64,000 bases of DNA from Cheilinus undulatus. Its lineage: Eukaryota; Chordata; Actinopteri; Labriformes; Labridae. The notes beneath the pieces are model-generated. The model ran no database searches. It was not told where the DNA came from and saw only the letters and a list, made by a program, of their open reading frames with translations. Positions within the stretch are counted from its first letter, which is position 1. Each line of letters begins with the position of its first letter. The stretch lies in NCBI RefSeq assembly GCF_018320785.1, contig NC_054886.1, positions 35,820,020 to 35,884,019 of the forward strand, given 5' to 3'. The position numbers and the translations under genes were made by a program. Positions 10,482-20,479 of the stretch are shown piece after piece.

Positions 10482-11720
10482 CTCAAAACATTTTTAGTCT
10501 AGTTTTAGTCAACAAAACTCATCAGTTTTAGTTTTAGTCTGACTGGAAAACTCAAAACATTTTAGTCTAGTTTTAGTCTTGCTCAAAACATTTTAGTCTA
10601 AAGTTAAATGCAACATTATTGTCAAAATGCTGATTTAGTCTAGTTTTAGTTTTTAGTCTAGATTTAGTCAACAAAAACTCAAAACATTTTATTCTAGTTT
10701 TAGTCAACAAAAACTCAAAACATTTTAGTCTAGTTTTTGTCGACAACAGCTCAAAACATTTTAGTCTAGTTTTAGTCAACAACAGCTCAAAACATTTTAG
10801 TCTAGTTTTAGTCAACAAAAACTCAAAACATTTTAGTCTAGTTTTTAGTCAACAAAAACTCAATACATTTTAGTCTAGTTTTAGTCAGTGACAACTTAAA
10901 AAACATTTTAGTCTAGTTTTAGTCAACAACAGCTCAAAACATTTTAGTCTAGTTTTAGTCAGTGACAACTTAAAAAACATTTTAGTCTAGTTTTAGTCAA
11001 CAACAGCTCAAAACATTTTAGTCTAGTTTTAGTCAACAACAGCTCAAAACATTTTAGTCTAGTTTTAGTCAACAAAAACTCAAAACATTTTAGTCTAGTT
11101 TTTAGTCAACAAAAACTCAATACATTTTAGTCTAGTTTTAGTCAGTGACAACTTAAAAAACATTTTAGTCTAGTTTTAGTCAACAACAGCTCAAACATTT
11201 TAGTCTAGTTTTAGTCAGTGACAACTTAAAAAACATTTTAGTCTAGTTTTAGTCAGTGACAACTTAAAAAACATTTTAGTCTAGTTTTAGTCAGTGACAA
11301 CTTAAAAAACATTTTAGTCTATATTTAGTCAACAAAAACTCAAAACATTTCAGTCTAGTTCGACAACGGAAACTCAAAACATTTTAGTCTAGTTTTAGCC
11401 ATCTTGATGAAATCTAAAGTTAGTTTTTGTCAGTTTTAGTCATAACAGATCTATTTTTGTTAGTCTCGGTCTAGTTTTAGTCATCACAGATCTATTTTTG
11501 TTAGTCTCGGTCTAGTTTTAGTCATCACAGATCTATTTTTGTTAGTCTCAGTCTAGTTTTAGTCATCACAGATCTATTTTTGTTAGTCTCAGTCTAGTTT
11601 TAGTCATCACAGATCTATTTTTGTTAGTCTCAGTCTAGTTTTAGTCTTTTAAAAAAGGCTGTTGATGAACATTTTTAGTTATAGTTTTAGTCGATGAAAT
11701 TAACTCTGTGTTTTAGTTCT
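10420..11720 (+). repeat. TTTTAGTC minisatellite, expanded copy
   Basis: Dozens of ACATTTTAGTCTAGTTTTAG units are separated by CAACAACAGCTCAAA, CAACAAAAACTCAAA or CAGTGACAACTTAAA spacers (10,490-11,390). About five units of a 41-base type containing CATCACAGATCTATTTTTG follow (11,440-11,640). The flanking parts match the unexpanded copy at 4020-4525. Confidence 0.85.
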
Positions 11721-11859
11721 AATCATGTCTCATGTTGTAGGGTAATAATGTTGGGTTTGGTGTGTAGGATGGGTCTTGATCTCTTTTAGGTCCTTTTATC
11801 TTGAGTGCTCTGTTGATTTTAATTTGCTTTCTTTCTGTCTTGTTTGGTTTCTGTTACTT

Positions 11860-12107
11860 TATTTTTCTGCATGTCAAAGCACTTTGTTGTACAATATTTT
11901 TAAAAGTGCTCTATAGATAACATAATTATTATTATTCTGTTAAAAAAAGTTCTGTTTAGCAGGTTTATCAGTTTGGTGCTTCACTGAAAATAAAACCCAT
12001 AAAATCCTCGTCTCTGAAGTTTTCATTAAAACCGTCTCAGAATTAGTCCTTCACACTGAACACAGGTTAGATAATAAAAGTTTGATCATGTGTGATCAAA
12101 TGTTTTC
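11860..12107 (+). repeat. Duplicated block, copy C
   Basis: It repeats the LINE tail (GCATGTCAAAGCACTTTG, then ATTATTATTCTG) and the unique part (TTTGGTGCTTCACTG, ACACTGAACACAGGTTAG) seen at 9840-10,082. It leads directly into the dead zinc-finger array. Confidence 0.7.
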
Positions 12108-12555
12108 TCTCAGTATCTGCATTTGTGTGGTTTCTCTCCAGTGTGTGTCTGTCAGTGGAGATTGAGCTGACCTTGTCTACTGACAGTTTTCCCACATTAC
12201 TGACAGCTGTATGGTTTCTCTCCAGTGTGGCTCTGTTGGTAGAGATTGAGCTGACCTTGTCTACTGACGGTTTTCCCACATTACTGACAGCTGTATGGTT
12301 TCTCTCCAGTGTGGCTCTGTTGGTAGAGATTGAGCTGACCTTGTCTACTGACAGTTTTCCCACATTACTAACAGCTGTATGGTTTCTCTCCAGTGTGGCT
12401 CTGTTGGTAGAGATTGAGCTGACCTTGTCTACTGACGGTTTTCCCACATTACTAACAGCTGTATGGTTTCTCTCCAGTGTGTGCCGCTCATGGCTCCTGC
12501 ATTCTGATTATGGCTTGAATCTTTTCTCACAGTTTGTAGCTTTAATGTTTTAATT
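12108..12555 (-). pseudogene. C2H2 zinc-finger relic, tandemly amplified dead fingers
   Basis: Read on the minus strand, 84-base units (28 codons, one finger plus linker) encode HTGEKPYSC then a stop, then CGKTVSRQGQLNLYQQS. Four near-identical units share this in-frame TAA between the two cysteines. The two at higher coordinates (12,360-12,470) carry TAG TAA. The first zinc-binding pair is damaged in every unit, and a more diverged finger with its own stop follows at 12,490-12,550. The unit must have been amplified after it lost coding ability. It is related to the intact finger gene 3 kb away. Confidence 0.8.
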
Positions 12556-12594
12556 CATATAAAAACATAGGCTCACATGTGGGATGTTATATGT

Positions 12595-12995
12595 GTTAGA
12601 TTAAAAACCTGATTCTAAAAAAGTTGGGACGCTGTGTAAACACAGAAGTCAATAATTGTCCAATCTCATAAACCCAGATTTGATTTACAAAAGTACATAA
12701 ACAACTCATCAGAAGTTGAACTGAGACATTTTACCATTTCAGGAAAAATATTAGCTTTGTTTGGATTTGATGGCAGCAACACATCTCGAAAAAGTGGGGA
12801 CAGGGTAGCCAATGGCTAGAAAGTAAGAGGTACTAATGGAAAACAGCTGGAGGAGAATTTTAACACTAATTAGGTTAATTTGATAGATCAAAATAGATCT
12901 GGGTGGATGAAAATACTGAATAAAATATGGGTTAATAAGATTTGTCAGCCAGTTGGTCACACAGAGACCAAACTTTTTTAGAATCAGGGTTGAAC
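12595..12995. mobile_element. Nonautonomous DNA transposon of the AAAAAAGTTGGGAC type
   Basis: The left end reads CTGATTCTAAAAAAGTTGGG and the right end AACTTTTTTAGAATCAGGGT, a terminal inverted repeat. The interior has TTTGGATTTGATGGCAGCAA and AAAAAGTGGGGACAGG, common in a widespread fish and amphibian element. No transposase is encoded. Fragments of the same family lie at 23,430-23,510 and 40,728-40,850. Confidence 0.65.
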
Positions 12996-14080
12996 AAATA
13001 AAAAAGAGGAAGCTGTTTTTGTCTTTTATTTGATAATACAAATACAATTAAAAACAAGATTCAAGATGTTTGAGTTTAAAGTTTTTTTTAAAGATAATAA
13101 AGAATAAAAGAATATCAACTTTAACTAAAGCATCACATTTATCACGATCAGTAATGATTTTTCATTAATGATTGAGCTGCTGATCAGACAGAACTCTTCT
13201 ACATTCCTCTCTTTTATCAGCTGATTTATGTTTTTGAAATATGTAACAGAAAAAAAAGATGTGTTTGAATAACGCCTTTTAGTCCATAAAGGGGTGGGGT
13301 TTTTCTGCTCCTCCCAGAGAGACTAACATAAATAATATCATGTTTCCATCTCACCCTCCATCAGATCAAAATGATCCGGTCCATCAGAGGAACCATTTCA
13401 CACCAAGTCAGGAAAGAAAAATGAACAGTTACAGTCACATTCAGTTCAAGGATAAACTCAGTCATCATAATCATGGTTAACTCTGAATAACTACAATCAT
13501 CACATAACCAGTGAATACAGCTGAGATAAGGCTAAAGGGCTAGCATTAGCATTAGCATTAATCTACATTCTATACAGTTAAACTGAACACACTAAATGAA
13601 TGAACTATTGAAGTATTTGGGTTTGTAATAATATAACATTACAAAAGTTGCCCACATGAAAAAGAGTTAAACCAATCAGAACAGGACAGTAGATGGCGCC
13701 GTTGGTCCATGGAAGACCTTGAGTCCAGGTATTAGAAGAGTTATCAGAACTAGACTCACTGTTGTGATCCATTTTCTACATCTAATCCAAATCTGGAAAG
13801 GGCAGAGCTGTGGTTCCAGTTTTTATGAGCTCTTTAGTCCAATCCAGCAGGAAAGTACTCGCTATTTATGAGCGACATCTGCTTCTCCTGCGTGTCCAGA
13901 GAGACCCTCGCAGTTCAGAGAGCGGTCATAAAAGGGTTAGGGTGCAGGGGTCCAAAGGTGTGAGCTGCAACTTTGGTCTGAACAGTTTTTACAAACAACC
14001 CATTAGCAAGGTGATGAGCCTCGATGTGAAACGACCCAGAATGTAGAAACTCATGTAGTCATTTATAGTCATATTGACTT
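12996..14080. other. Intergenic DNA, nothing recognised
   Basis: AT-rich to 13,300, then mixed composition. Short open stretches (for example around 13,810-14,046) show no family motif, no splice-site support and no codon pattern. A TTAGCA triplet repeat occurs near 13,545. Confidence 0.5.
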
Positions 14081-15175
14081 TAAGGGGTTAAACACCACTT
14101 TTTTTCCTCAGTTTTGACACTTTTTAACAACTTTTTTTTACCCATTTTTTAACCACTTTAATCCCATTTTTAGCCTTTTTCAGTCTTTCTCCCATTTACA
14201 TGCACTTAATTTACTTTTTTGTCCTTAAAATTCCACCTTTTTTTCCCCAGTTTTTGCCCATTTTTGCCACTTTTTTTGCCACTTTTATCCCATTTAAGCT
14301 ACCATTTGCCATTAAAAACACCTTTTCCCTACTTTTTTTTGCCTATTTTTTTCCAGTTGTTGCCACTCTTAGCCCATTTTTGCCATTTAAGCCACCTTTT
14401 GCCATTAACTCTTTAAAGCCTGAAAACACAAATTATCGCCAGAAAATTCTCATTTTTTGTAAGTGAAATATTTATTTCACTTTCTACTGAAAAAAGAAAA
14501 AAAAAGTAAAATTTGACATATATATTTTTGTATCTCATTTCATTCATTCAGATTGTTTTCAGAATTTTTTTTCAGTAATTTATTGATTATATTGATTAGA
14601 TAGAGCTATCATAAAAGTATGTATCAAATATGATACAGCAGGCTTTAAGGGGTTAAATACCACTTTTCCCCTTCTTTTTATTTTCCTAATTTTGACATTT
14701 TTTTCCCCCAACTTTTTTACCTTTTTTTTTTTTTACTACTTTAATCCCATTTTTAGCCTTTTTCACAGTTTTTTCTCCCCATTTTCACCCACTAAATTTA
14801 CCTTTTGTCATTAAATTCCACTTTTTTCCTAGTTTTTGCCCATTTTTGCCACTTCTTGTTGCCACTTTTATCCCCTTTAAGCTACCCTTTGCCATTAATT
14901 ACCACTTGTTTTCTATTTTTGCCCATTTTTGCCACTTTTGACAGCCTTTTGCCCATTAAGTCACTTTTCACTCATTTTTTGCCACATTTTTGCTACCTGT
15001 TGCTCATTTTTTGTAACTTCTCACACATTTTTGATACTTTCTGACCCTTTTCCTCCCCATGATCATTTTTAACTTATTTTTATTGCTACTTCTATCTGTT
15101 TTTGCCACTTTTCACCACTTAGATTGTGGCTCGTGCGACGGTATTTTTCAAAAATGTGGCTCTTTGGTTTAATAA
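14081..15175. mobile_element. Noncoding hAT-type element body of TTTTTGCCACTTTT repeats
   Basis: A T-rich strand is built from variants of CCATTTTTGCCACTTTT and GCCATTAAATTCCAC. It ends in GATTGTGGCTCGTGC and AATGTGGCTCTTTGG, the same terminal motifs as the elements at 17,248 and 53,600. No transposase was seen. The left terminus is not clear. A TTAA-flanked element is nested at 14,405. Confidence 0.55.
14405..14656. mobile_element. 252-bp TTAA-flanked MITE nested in the hAT-like body
   Basis: The ends TTAACTCTTTAAAGCCTG and CAGGCTTTAAGGGGTTAA are inverted repeats with two mismatches. Removing the element and one TTAA rejoins GCCATTAAATACCACTTTT, a motif that occurs uninterrupted at 17,396, 17,490 and 17,610 in sister repeats. 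This gives a virtual empty site and fits a piggyBac-like TTAA target preference. Confidence 0.75.
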
Positions 15176-15401
15176 AACTGTATTACAGCATTATTTTTAT
15201 GATACCGTCGATCTCAACCTGAGGACAAACTGAGAGCTGCAATGCATTTTGGGGCAAACCATCATCCTCCTGTTTCAAATGTCAAAGTAATTTGGGGATT
15301 TCTCACATAAATACTTTGAGGATTCATCCTTAAACAAAATCAGATCCTTACTCTTGGCCCCCAACTCAACCAATCAGACTAAAGTTGGGGAAACTGCACC
15401 C

Positions 15402-16835
15402 TCATTGGTGTTTTTTTTTATTGTTTAGTCCTAAGACATCCCCAGAGAGCTTTTCCACCCTGATCACTAACCGTTTTTTCCCAGCATGGCCATGCTGATG
15501 GGTTCTTAGAGCGCCCAGCTGAGCGAAGGCCTTCCCACATTGCTCACATTTGTACGGTTTCTCTCCAGTGTGGGTCCTCTCATGGATTTTACATGGTCCT
15601 TGCAGTCTAAAGGACTTCTTACAGTGTCTGCACTTTTACGGCTTCTTGCCGGTGTGAATACGCTCGTGATTTTTGAGAGCATCCTTATTGATAAAGATTT
15701 TATTACAGTCCGAACAAGGATAGGTTATTTCTCTGGTGTGGATGTTTCTGTGGGTCTTGAAATTAGCCAGCTGACTAAAACTTTTCCCACACTCCTCACA
15801 TTTGTTCGGCTTCTCTCCAGCATGGATCCGCTCATGGATGTCACGGTCTGATGAGTTTCTGAATCCTTTCTCGCAGTGTTTGCATTTGTGTGGTTTCTCT
15901 CCGGTGTGGCTGCGTTGGTGGCTTAGTAAAGAACTGCTCCGGGTAAAAGTTTTCCCACAGAGGCCGCACTGGTGTGGTTTCCCACCAGTATGGATGACAC
16001 TGTGGTCCTTGAGGTGAGACGGTTCAGTAAAAGTTTTCCCACACTGGTCACAGCTGTACGGTCTCACTTTGGAATGGATCCGACATTTGTGGCTTTTTAG
16101 TGAACCTATATGGTGAAACTTTCTCTCACACTGGTCACAGCTGAACTCTTTCTCCTCAAGGTGAACTCGCTGGTGACTCTTGAGGTTAGAAAGCAATCTG
16201 AAGGTTTGACCGCACTGATCACAGCTGAACGGTTTCTGCCCAGTGTGGATGAGGCCGTGATTCTTGAAGTTGGCAAAGACTGAGAACGTTTTCCCACACA
16301 GATCACAGCTGTATGGTTTCTCTCCAGTGTGAGTCTGTTCGTGGTTTTTAAGAGCGCTTTCTTGACGGAACATTTTCCCACACTGATCGCATCTGAACGG
16401 TTTCTCTCCAGTGTGAATGAGCCTGTGGTTCCTGAGCTGGTCTTCTAGTTTGAAACCTTTCCTGCACTGATCACAGCTGAACGGTCTCTCTCCTGTGTGA
16501 ATGAGTCTGTGAACCTTTAAGTTGGTTGAGAATCTGAAAGTTTTCCCACACTGATCACAGCTGTATGGTTTCTCTCCGCTGTGAGTCTTCTGGTGGACTC
16601 GTAGAGAGCCTCTTTGACGGAAGCATCTCCCACACTGGTCACAGCTGAAGGGCTTCTCTCCTGTGTGGATGAGGGTGTGTTTCTTAAGATAGTCGAGGAC
16701 TTTGAAAGCTCTCCCACACTGATCGCAGCTGTACGGTTTCTCTCCAGTGTGACTTCTCATGTGAACCTTTAATAATGATGGCAGAGGGAACTTTTTACCA
16801 CATGCCTGGCAGTGATGAGATGTGTCTCCCTGTTT
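15402..16835 (-). CDS. C2H2 zinc-finger protein, large finger exon, with premature stop before last two fingers
   Basis: The exon begins at acceptor TTTTTCTACAG (phase 0; KQGDTSHHCQACGKKF). It encodes 14 complete C2H2 fingers of about 28 residues, joined by TGEKP-type linkers. The reading frame stops at TAA, minus-strand codon at 15,638-15,636, in the linker TGKKP-stop-KC where finger proteins have Tyr or a similar residue. Downstream the same frame stays open to 15,402 and encodes two more good fingers (KCRHCKKSF and YKCEQCGKAF types). The ATG at 16,922 lies in the upstream intron and is probably not the start. 5' exons, and any KRAB-like or other N-terminal domain, were not identified. The expected role is sequence-specific DNA binding in the nucleus. 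The protein is either truncated by two fingers or this allele is a null or polymorphic one; otherwise the finger array looks intact. Confidence 0.85.
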
Positions 16836-17088
16836 CTGTAGAAAAACAGAAAGAAAACAGGTGAACATGGTGACCTTTGACATATTATTTCTTCTTATAA
16901 GCCTGAGTGTATATAACCCCATATTTTTGGCACGGGATAACAGAAGGTTATGAAAATACCAGAATTAGAGACTTTGATGTGATTCTACCAAAAATCAAAA
17001 TGTGTCCTGTTTTAAAATGAGCACATCTCTATTGTTTCACTGACAGATGGGGTCTAAAAGTACACAGACTTCTATCATATTTTATACC

Positions 17089-18287
17089 AGCAGTTTTCAA
17101 AGTATGAGGCGGCCTCCCCTGGGGGGCACCACAGATCTTCAGGGGAGGCGTGGAACCGTAAACCAGAAAAAACCTGAAGTGAAGTGTTGCTTTGCTAACT
17201 TCTGCTGTGCATGGAGCAACATAAATAAACTTATAGTATCTTTAAGGCAGTGATACTCACCATGTGATTATTAGTGGCTCTTTGATGTCTTCATTTAAAT
17301 ATTATTCCCCCAGAAAACCTTTAAAAAGGGATACTTTTTTTGCCCCTCTATAACATTTTTTGATCATTTTCATCCATTTCAGCATCCTTTTGTCATTAAA
17401 TACCAATTTTTCCCTACTTTTTGCCCATTTTTGCCAATTCTCTTTGCCATTTTTTTGCCACTTTTGCCCATTTAAGCATGCTTTTGTCGTTAAATACCAC
17501 TTTTTTTTCATACTTTTTGCCCATTTTTGCCTCTTCTCTTTGCCACTTTTCCCCTATTTTTGCACTTTTTTGCCACTTTTTGCCCATTTCAGCATCCTTC
17601 TATCATTAAATACCACTTTTTCCTACTTTTTGCCCATTTCTGCCACTTCTCTTTGCCATTTTTTTGCATTGTTTTGCCCCTTTTTTGCCACTTTTACCCA
17701 TTTAAGCATGCTTTTATCATTAAATACCACTTTTTTCATACTTTTTGCCCATTTTTGCCACTCTTGACTGCTTTTTACCTGTTCTTTTAAACTCATTTTT
17801 TTGCCTTGTTTTTGCCACCTTTGGACCTTTCTAATTTTTTGTCACTTCTCACCATCTTTTTTTTGTTCAGTTTTTTATCCCCATTTTTGCCCATTTTCAC
17901 CCATTTTTGCTGCTTTTTGACCATTTTTACCATCTTTAACTTATTTTATTGCTACTTCAAGCTGTTTTGCCACATTTCACCACTTACACTCTTTGGTTGA
18001 GTAACACTACTTTAAGGATTATCAGAGCAGAATAATCAGGTAGTTTTTGCCATAAATTCATTACTGAAACCAAATAACTGATTACCTGGTAAAGACAGAT
18101 GTTTAAGAACATTTGCAGACCAAAATATCAAAGCTATAAAACTGTTAAAATATTTAGAATTAGACATAAATGTTTGAAAATATGTTTTTTTTTTAAAAAT
18201 CTGAATCTTGTTGTGGGTGGGGGCCTACTGAGTGAATAATTTTCTGTCAGGGGAGGCTCACTTTCACACACTTTGAAAACCCCTGGA
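17089..18287. mobile_element. Nonautonomous hAT-type element (outer), interrupted by a second one
   Basis: The ends CAGCAGTTTTCAAAGTATGAG and CACACACTTTGAAAACCCCTG are inverted repeats of the CAGGGGTTTTCAAA type known from hAT elements. Internal sequence is noncoding, with AGGGGAGGCGTGG on one side and CAGGGGAGGCTCAC on the other. No perfect 8-bp target duplication was found. Confidence 0.6.
17248..18009. mobile_element. Nonautonomous hAT-type element (inner) with 8-bp target duplication
   Basis: It begins CAGTGATACTCACC and ends GGTTGAGTAACACTA, a terminal inverted repeat. Both sides carry CTTTAAGG (17,240-17,247 and 18,010-18,017), an exact 8-bp duplication as expected for hAT transposition. 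The interior is TTTTTGCCACTTTTAACCC-type repeat with no transposase. Confidence 0.85.
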
Positions 18288-18471
18288 CTGGTCAGGAACG
18301 AAGATTTTTGTAGAAAGTAGAGAGCGTACAGGAGTTTTCCTGAAATACTTGACGTTTAAAGAAAGCCCAATATTGAGCTTTTAGGACACGATCATCAACT
18401 GGTGGCCCAGGGGGTGTTATCAGGCCCCCCAAAGCTTCCTGTCCGGCCCGGGATAGATCAGTTAACCCTTT

Positions 18472-19296
18472 GTGCCCTCCTTACATTTACCACCCTCTGG
18501 ACACCGTCGAGGCAAAAATGAACATGTACAGAAAAACTGCCATTAAATCAGCATACATCAGTATTTTTTTATACTTTTTTTCATAAATCTTTCTAACAAC
18601 TTCAGACCTGCTCAAAACTACCAAACATTCAATAATTTTCAAGATTTTAACCCTTTTAATGCCAGTTTGATTATTTGAAATATTTTATTTTTTACTACAA
18701 AAAAACACAAAAAGTGAATTATTTTCCATATAATTAATAGTAGAAAGATGGGGCTTTGGTGCTGATGAGAGTCTTGGATGGGTCAAAGATTATCAACTAA
18801 ACTGATGTGATTGCATTAATATTTTTTACGTAATGTCAGAAACACCCTCTGGACACCTTTGAGGCAAAAATGCCCCCATTGACTTCCATTAAAACCAGGT
18901 TTTTTAATCTCACTGTCACTGCAGTATAAAATCATGCATTCTTTAATGTCAGCATTTCAATGTGAAGAAGTCTAGAGAGATTTGACATTTTTACCGTATT
19001 CCACCAGATTCAACCATTTACTCATTGTAGGACCATGCACCACATTCTTCTATTTCTGCCTGTTATATCATGGAGAGTTTTGTGTGAGTTTAAAGGGTTA
19101 AAATTCTGAGAATTACTGAATGTTTGGTAGTTTTGAGCAGGTCTGAAGTTGTTGAAGAGGTTTATGAAAAATAGTACAAGAAAATATTGATGTATGCTGA
19201 TTTAATGGCAGTTTTTTTTTTTGTACATTTTTGCCTCAAAGGTGTCCAGAGGGTAGAAAATTCACTGAGAGAGTCTGAATGACATTTAAGAGTTAA
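18472..19296. mobile_element. Fold-back element I, TTAA-flanked
   Basis: Arms at 18,490-18,657 and 19,092-19,256 are inverted copies of about 165 bases (CCCTCTGGACACC..., CTGCTCAAAACTACCAAAC..., ending at TTAACCCTTT). The spacer is about 430 bases and contains a third CCCTCTGGACACC (18,843). TTAA lies at both outer edges. No protein is encoded. Fragments of another hAT-type repeat (TCATCAACTGGTGGCCCAGG) lie just left of it. Confidence 0.75.
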
Positions 19297-19379
19297 ACAT
19301 GTTGGATTTCAAACATTTAACTAGAAAGAAAAGTTCCTGTAAAATTCATGAAACAAGCTGGAAAACTGAGAAAATGATC

Positions 19380-19388
19380 AGAAATTTA

Positions 19389-19419
<31 letters not shown>

Positions 19420-20455
19420 AGTTGAGAAAAATGGCCATAAATGGCCACACGGGTTAGTTCAGAAAAGTAGGTTAAAGAGAAAAAAAGGGCCAATGAGTAT
19501 CAAAAATGTGTTCCAAATGACAAAAAATGGTGTAAAAAGTAATGAAAAGGGGTTAAAAAGTGTCAAAAATGGATGAACGAGTGGGTAAAACATGCAGTAA
19601 AGTGGTTAAGATGGGTTAAAATCTTGCAAAATAGGTAAAAGTGGAAAAAAGTGTCGAAAAGTGTTAAAAACATTTTAAAAGTGGCAAAAATTGGTTAAAG
19701 TGACTGTGAAATTAAGTAATAGGTGGCAAAAACTGGCTAAAAAGTGGCAAAAACATACCAAAAATTAAAAAAAGAAAAAAAAAAAAAAAAGCAGCAAAGG
19801 AAGGTAAAAATGGGGGTTGGGGGGGGGGTGTCATTTGAAGACAATGAAGGGTAAAATATGTAAACAGCAAACAAACAAACAAACAGATACTAGCAAAAAG
19901 AAGCAGCAAAAATGAAACAAAAAAACAAAACAAAACAAAACAAAACATGAAAAGTGACTCAAATGGGCAAAAGAGAAGGTAAAACATGGAAAAAGGTGGC
20001 ATTTAATGACAATTAAGGAGAAAACACTGTAAAAAAAAGCAGGATAAAAGTAGCAAAAAACAGATAATATTAGCAACAAGAAGCAAATAAATCAGGAAAA
20101 GTAACTAAATGGTCAAAAATCCTCAAAAATGAAGCAAAAATTTAAAAAAAATGGAAAAATGCAGCAGAGGAAAGTAAAATGGGAAAAAAATGGCATTTAA
20201 TGGTTATTAAGGGGAAAATGTGCAAGTAGCAAAAACCAGGATAAAAGTAGCAAAAAAAGAAAAATAGTAGCAAAAAAAGAGACAAAAATGAAGCAAATAA
20301 ATCATGAAGTGACTAAATGGGCAAACAGCAGCAAAAAGTGCAAACAGCAGGGAAAGTGCAATAGGAAAAAAAAGTGACTGCATACAGCAAAAAAAAAAAA
20401 AAAAAACAGGATAAAAGTAACTAACTAATAAAAGAAACTAACGGGTTAATGTGGC
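19380..20455. repeat. A-rich degenerate GTGGCAAAAATGGGTTAAAAG repeat tract
   Basis: This is the reverse orientation of the TTTTTGCCACTTTT body seen in the hAT-like elements, with AAAC and AAAAC microsatellites at 19,868-19,945. Reading frames on the minus strand are Phe-rich by composition only. Confidence 0.6.
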
Positions 20456-20479
20456 CTAGAGTGGAGGATTTCTGAGGAT

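Noticed and set aside
16836-16922. ATG at 16,922 as the start of the zinc-finger protein
   Set aside because: The segment between it and the first finger reads as an intron end (pyrimidine tract then CTACAG), so the real start is on an unseen upstream exon.
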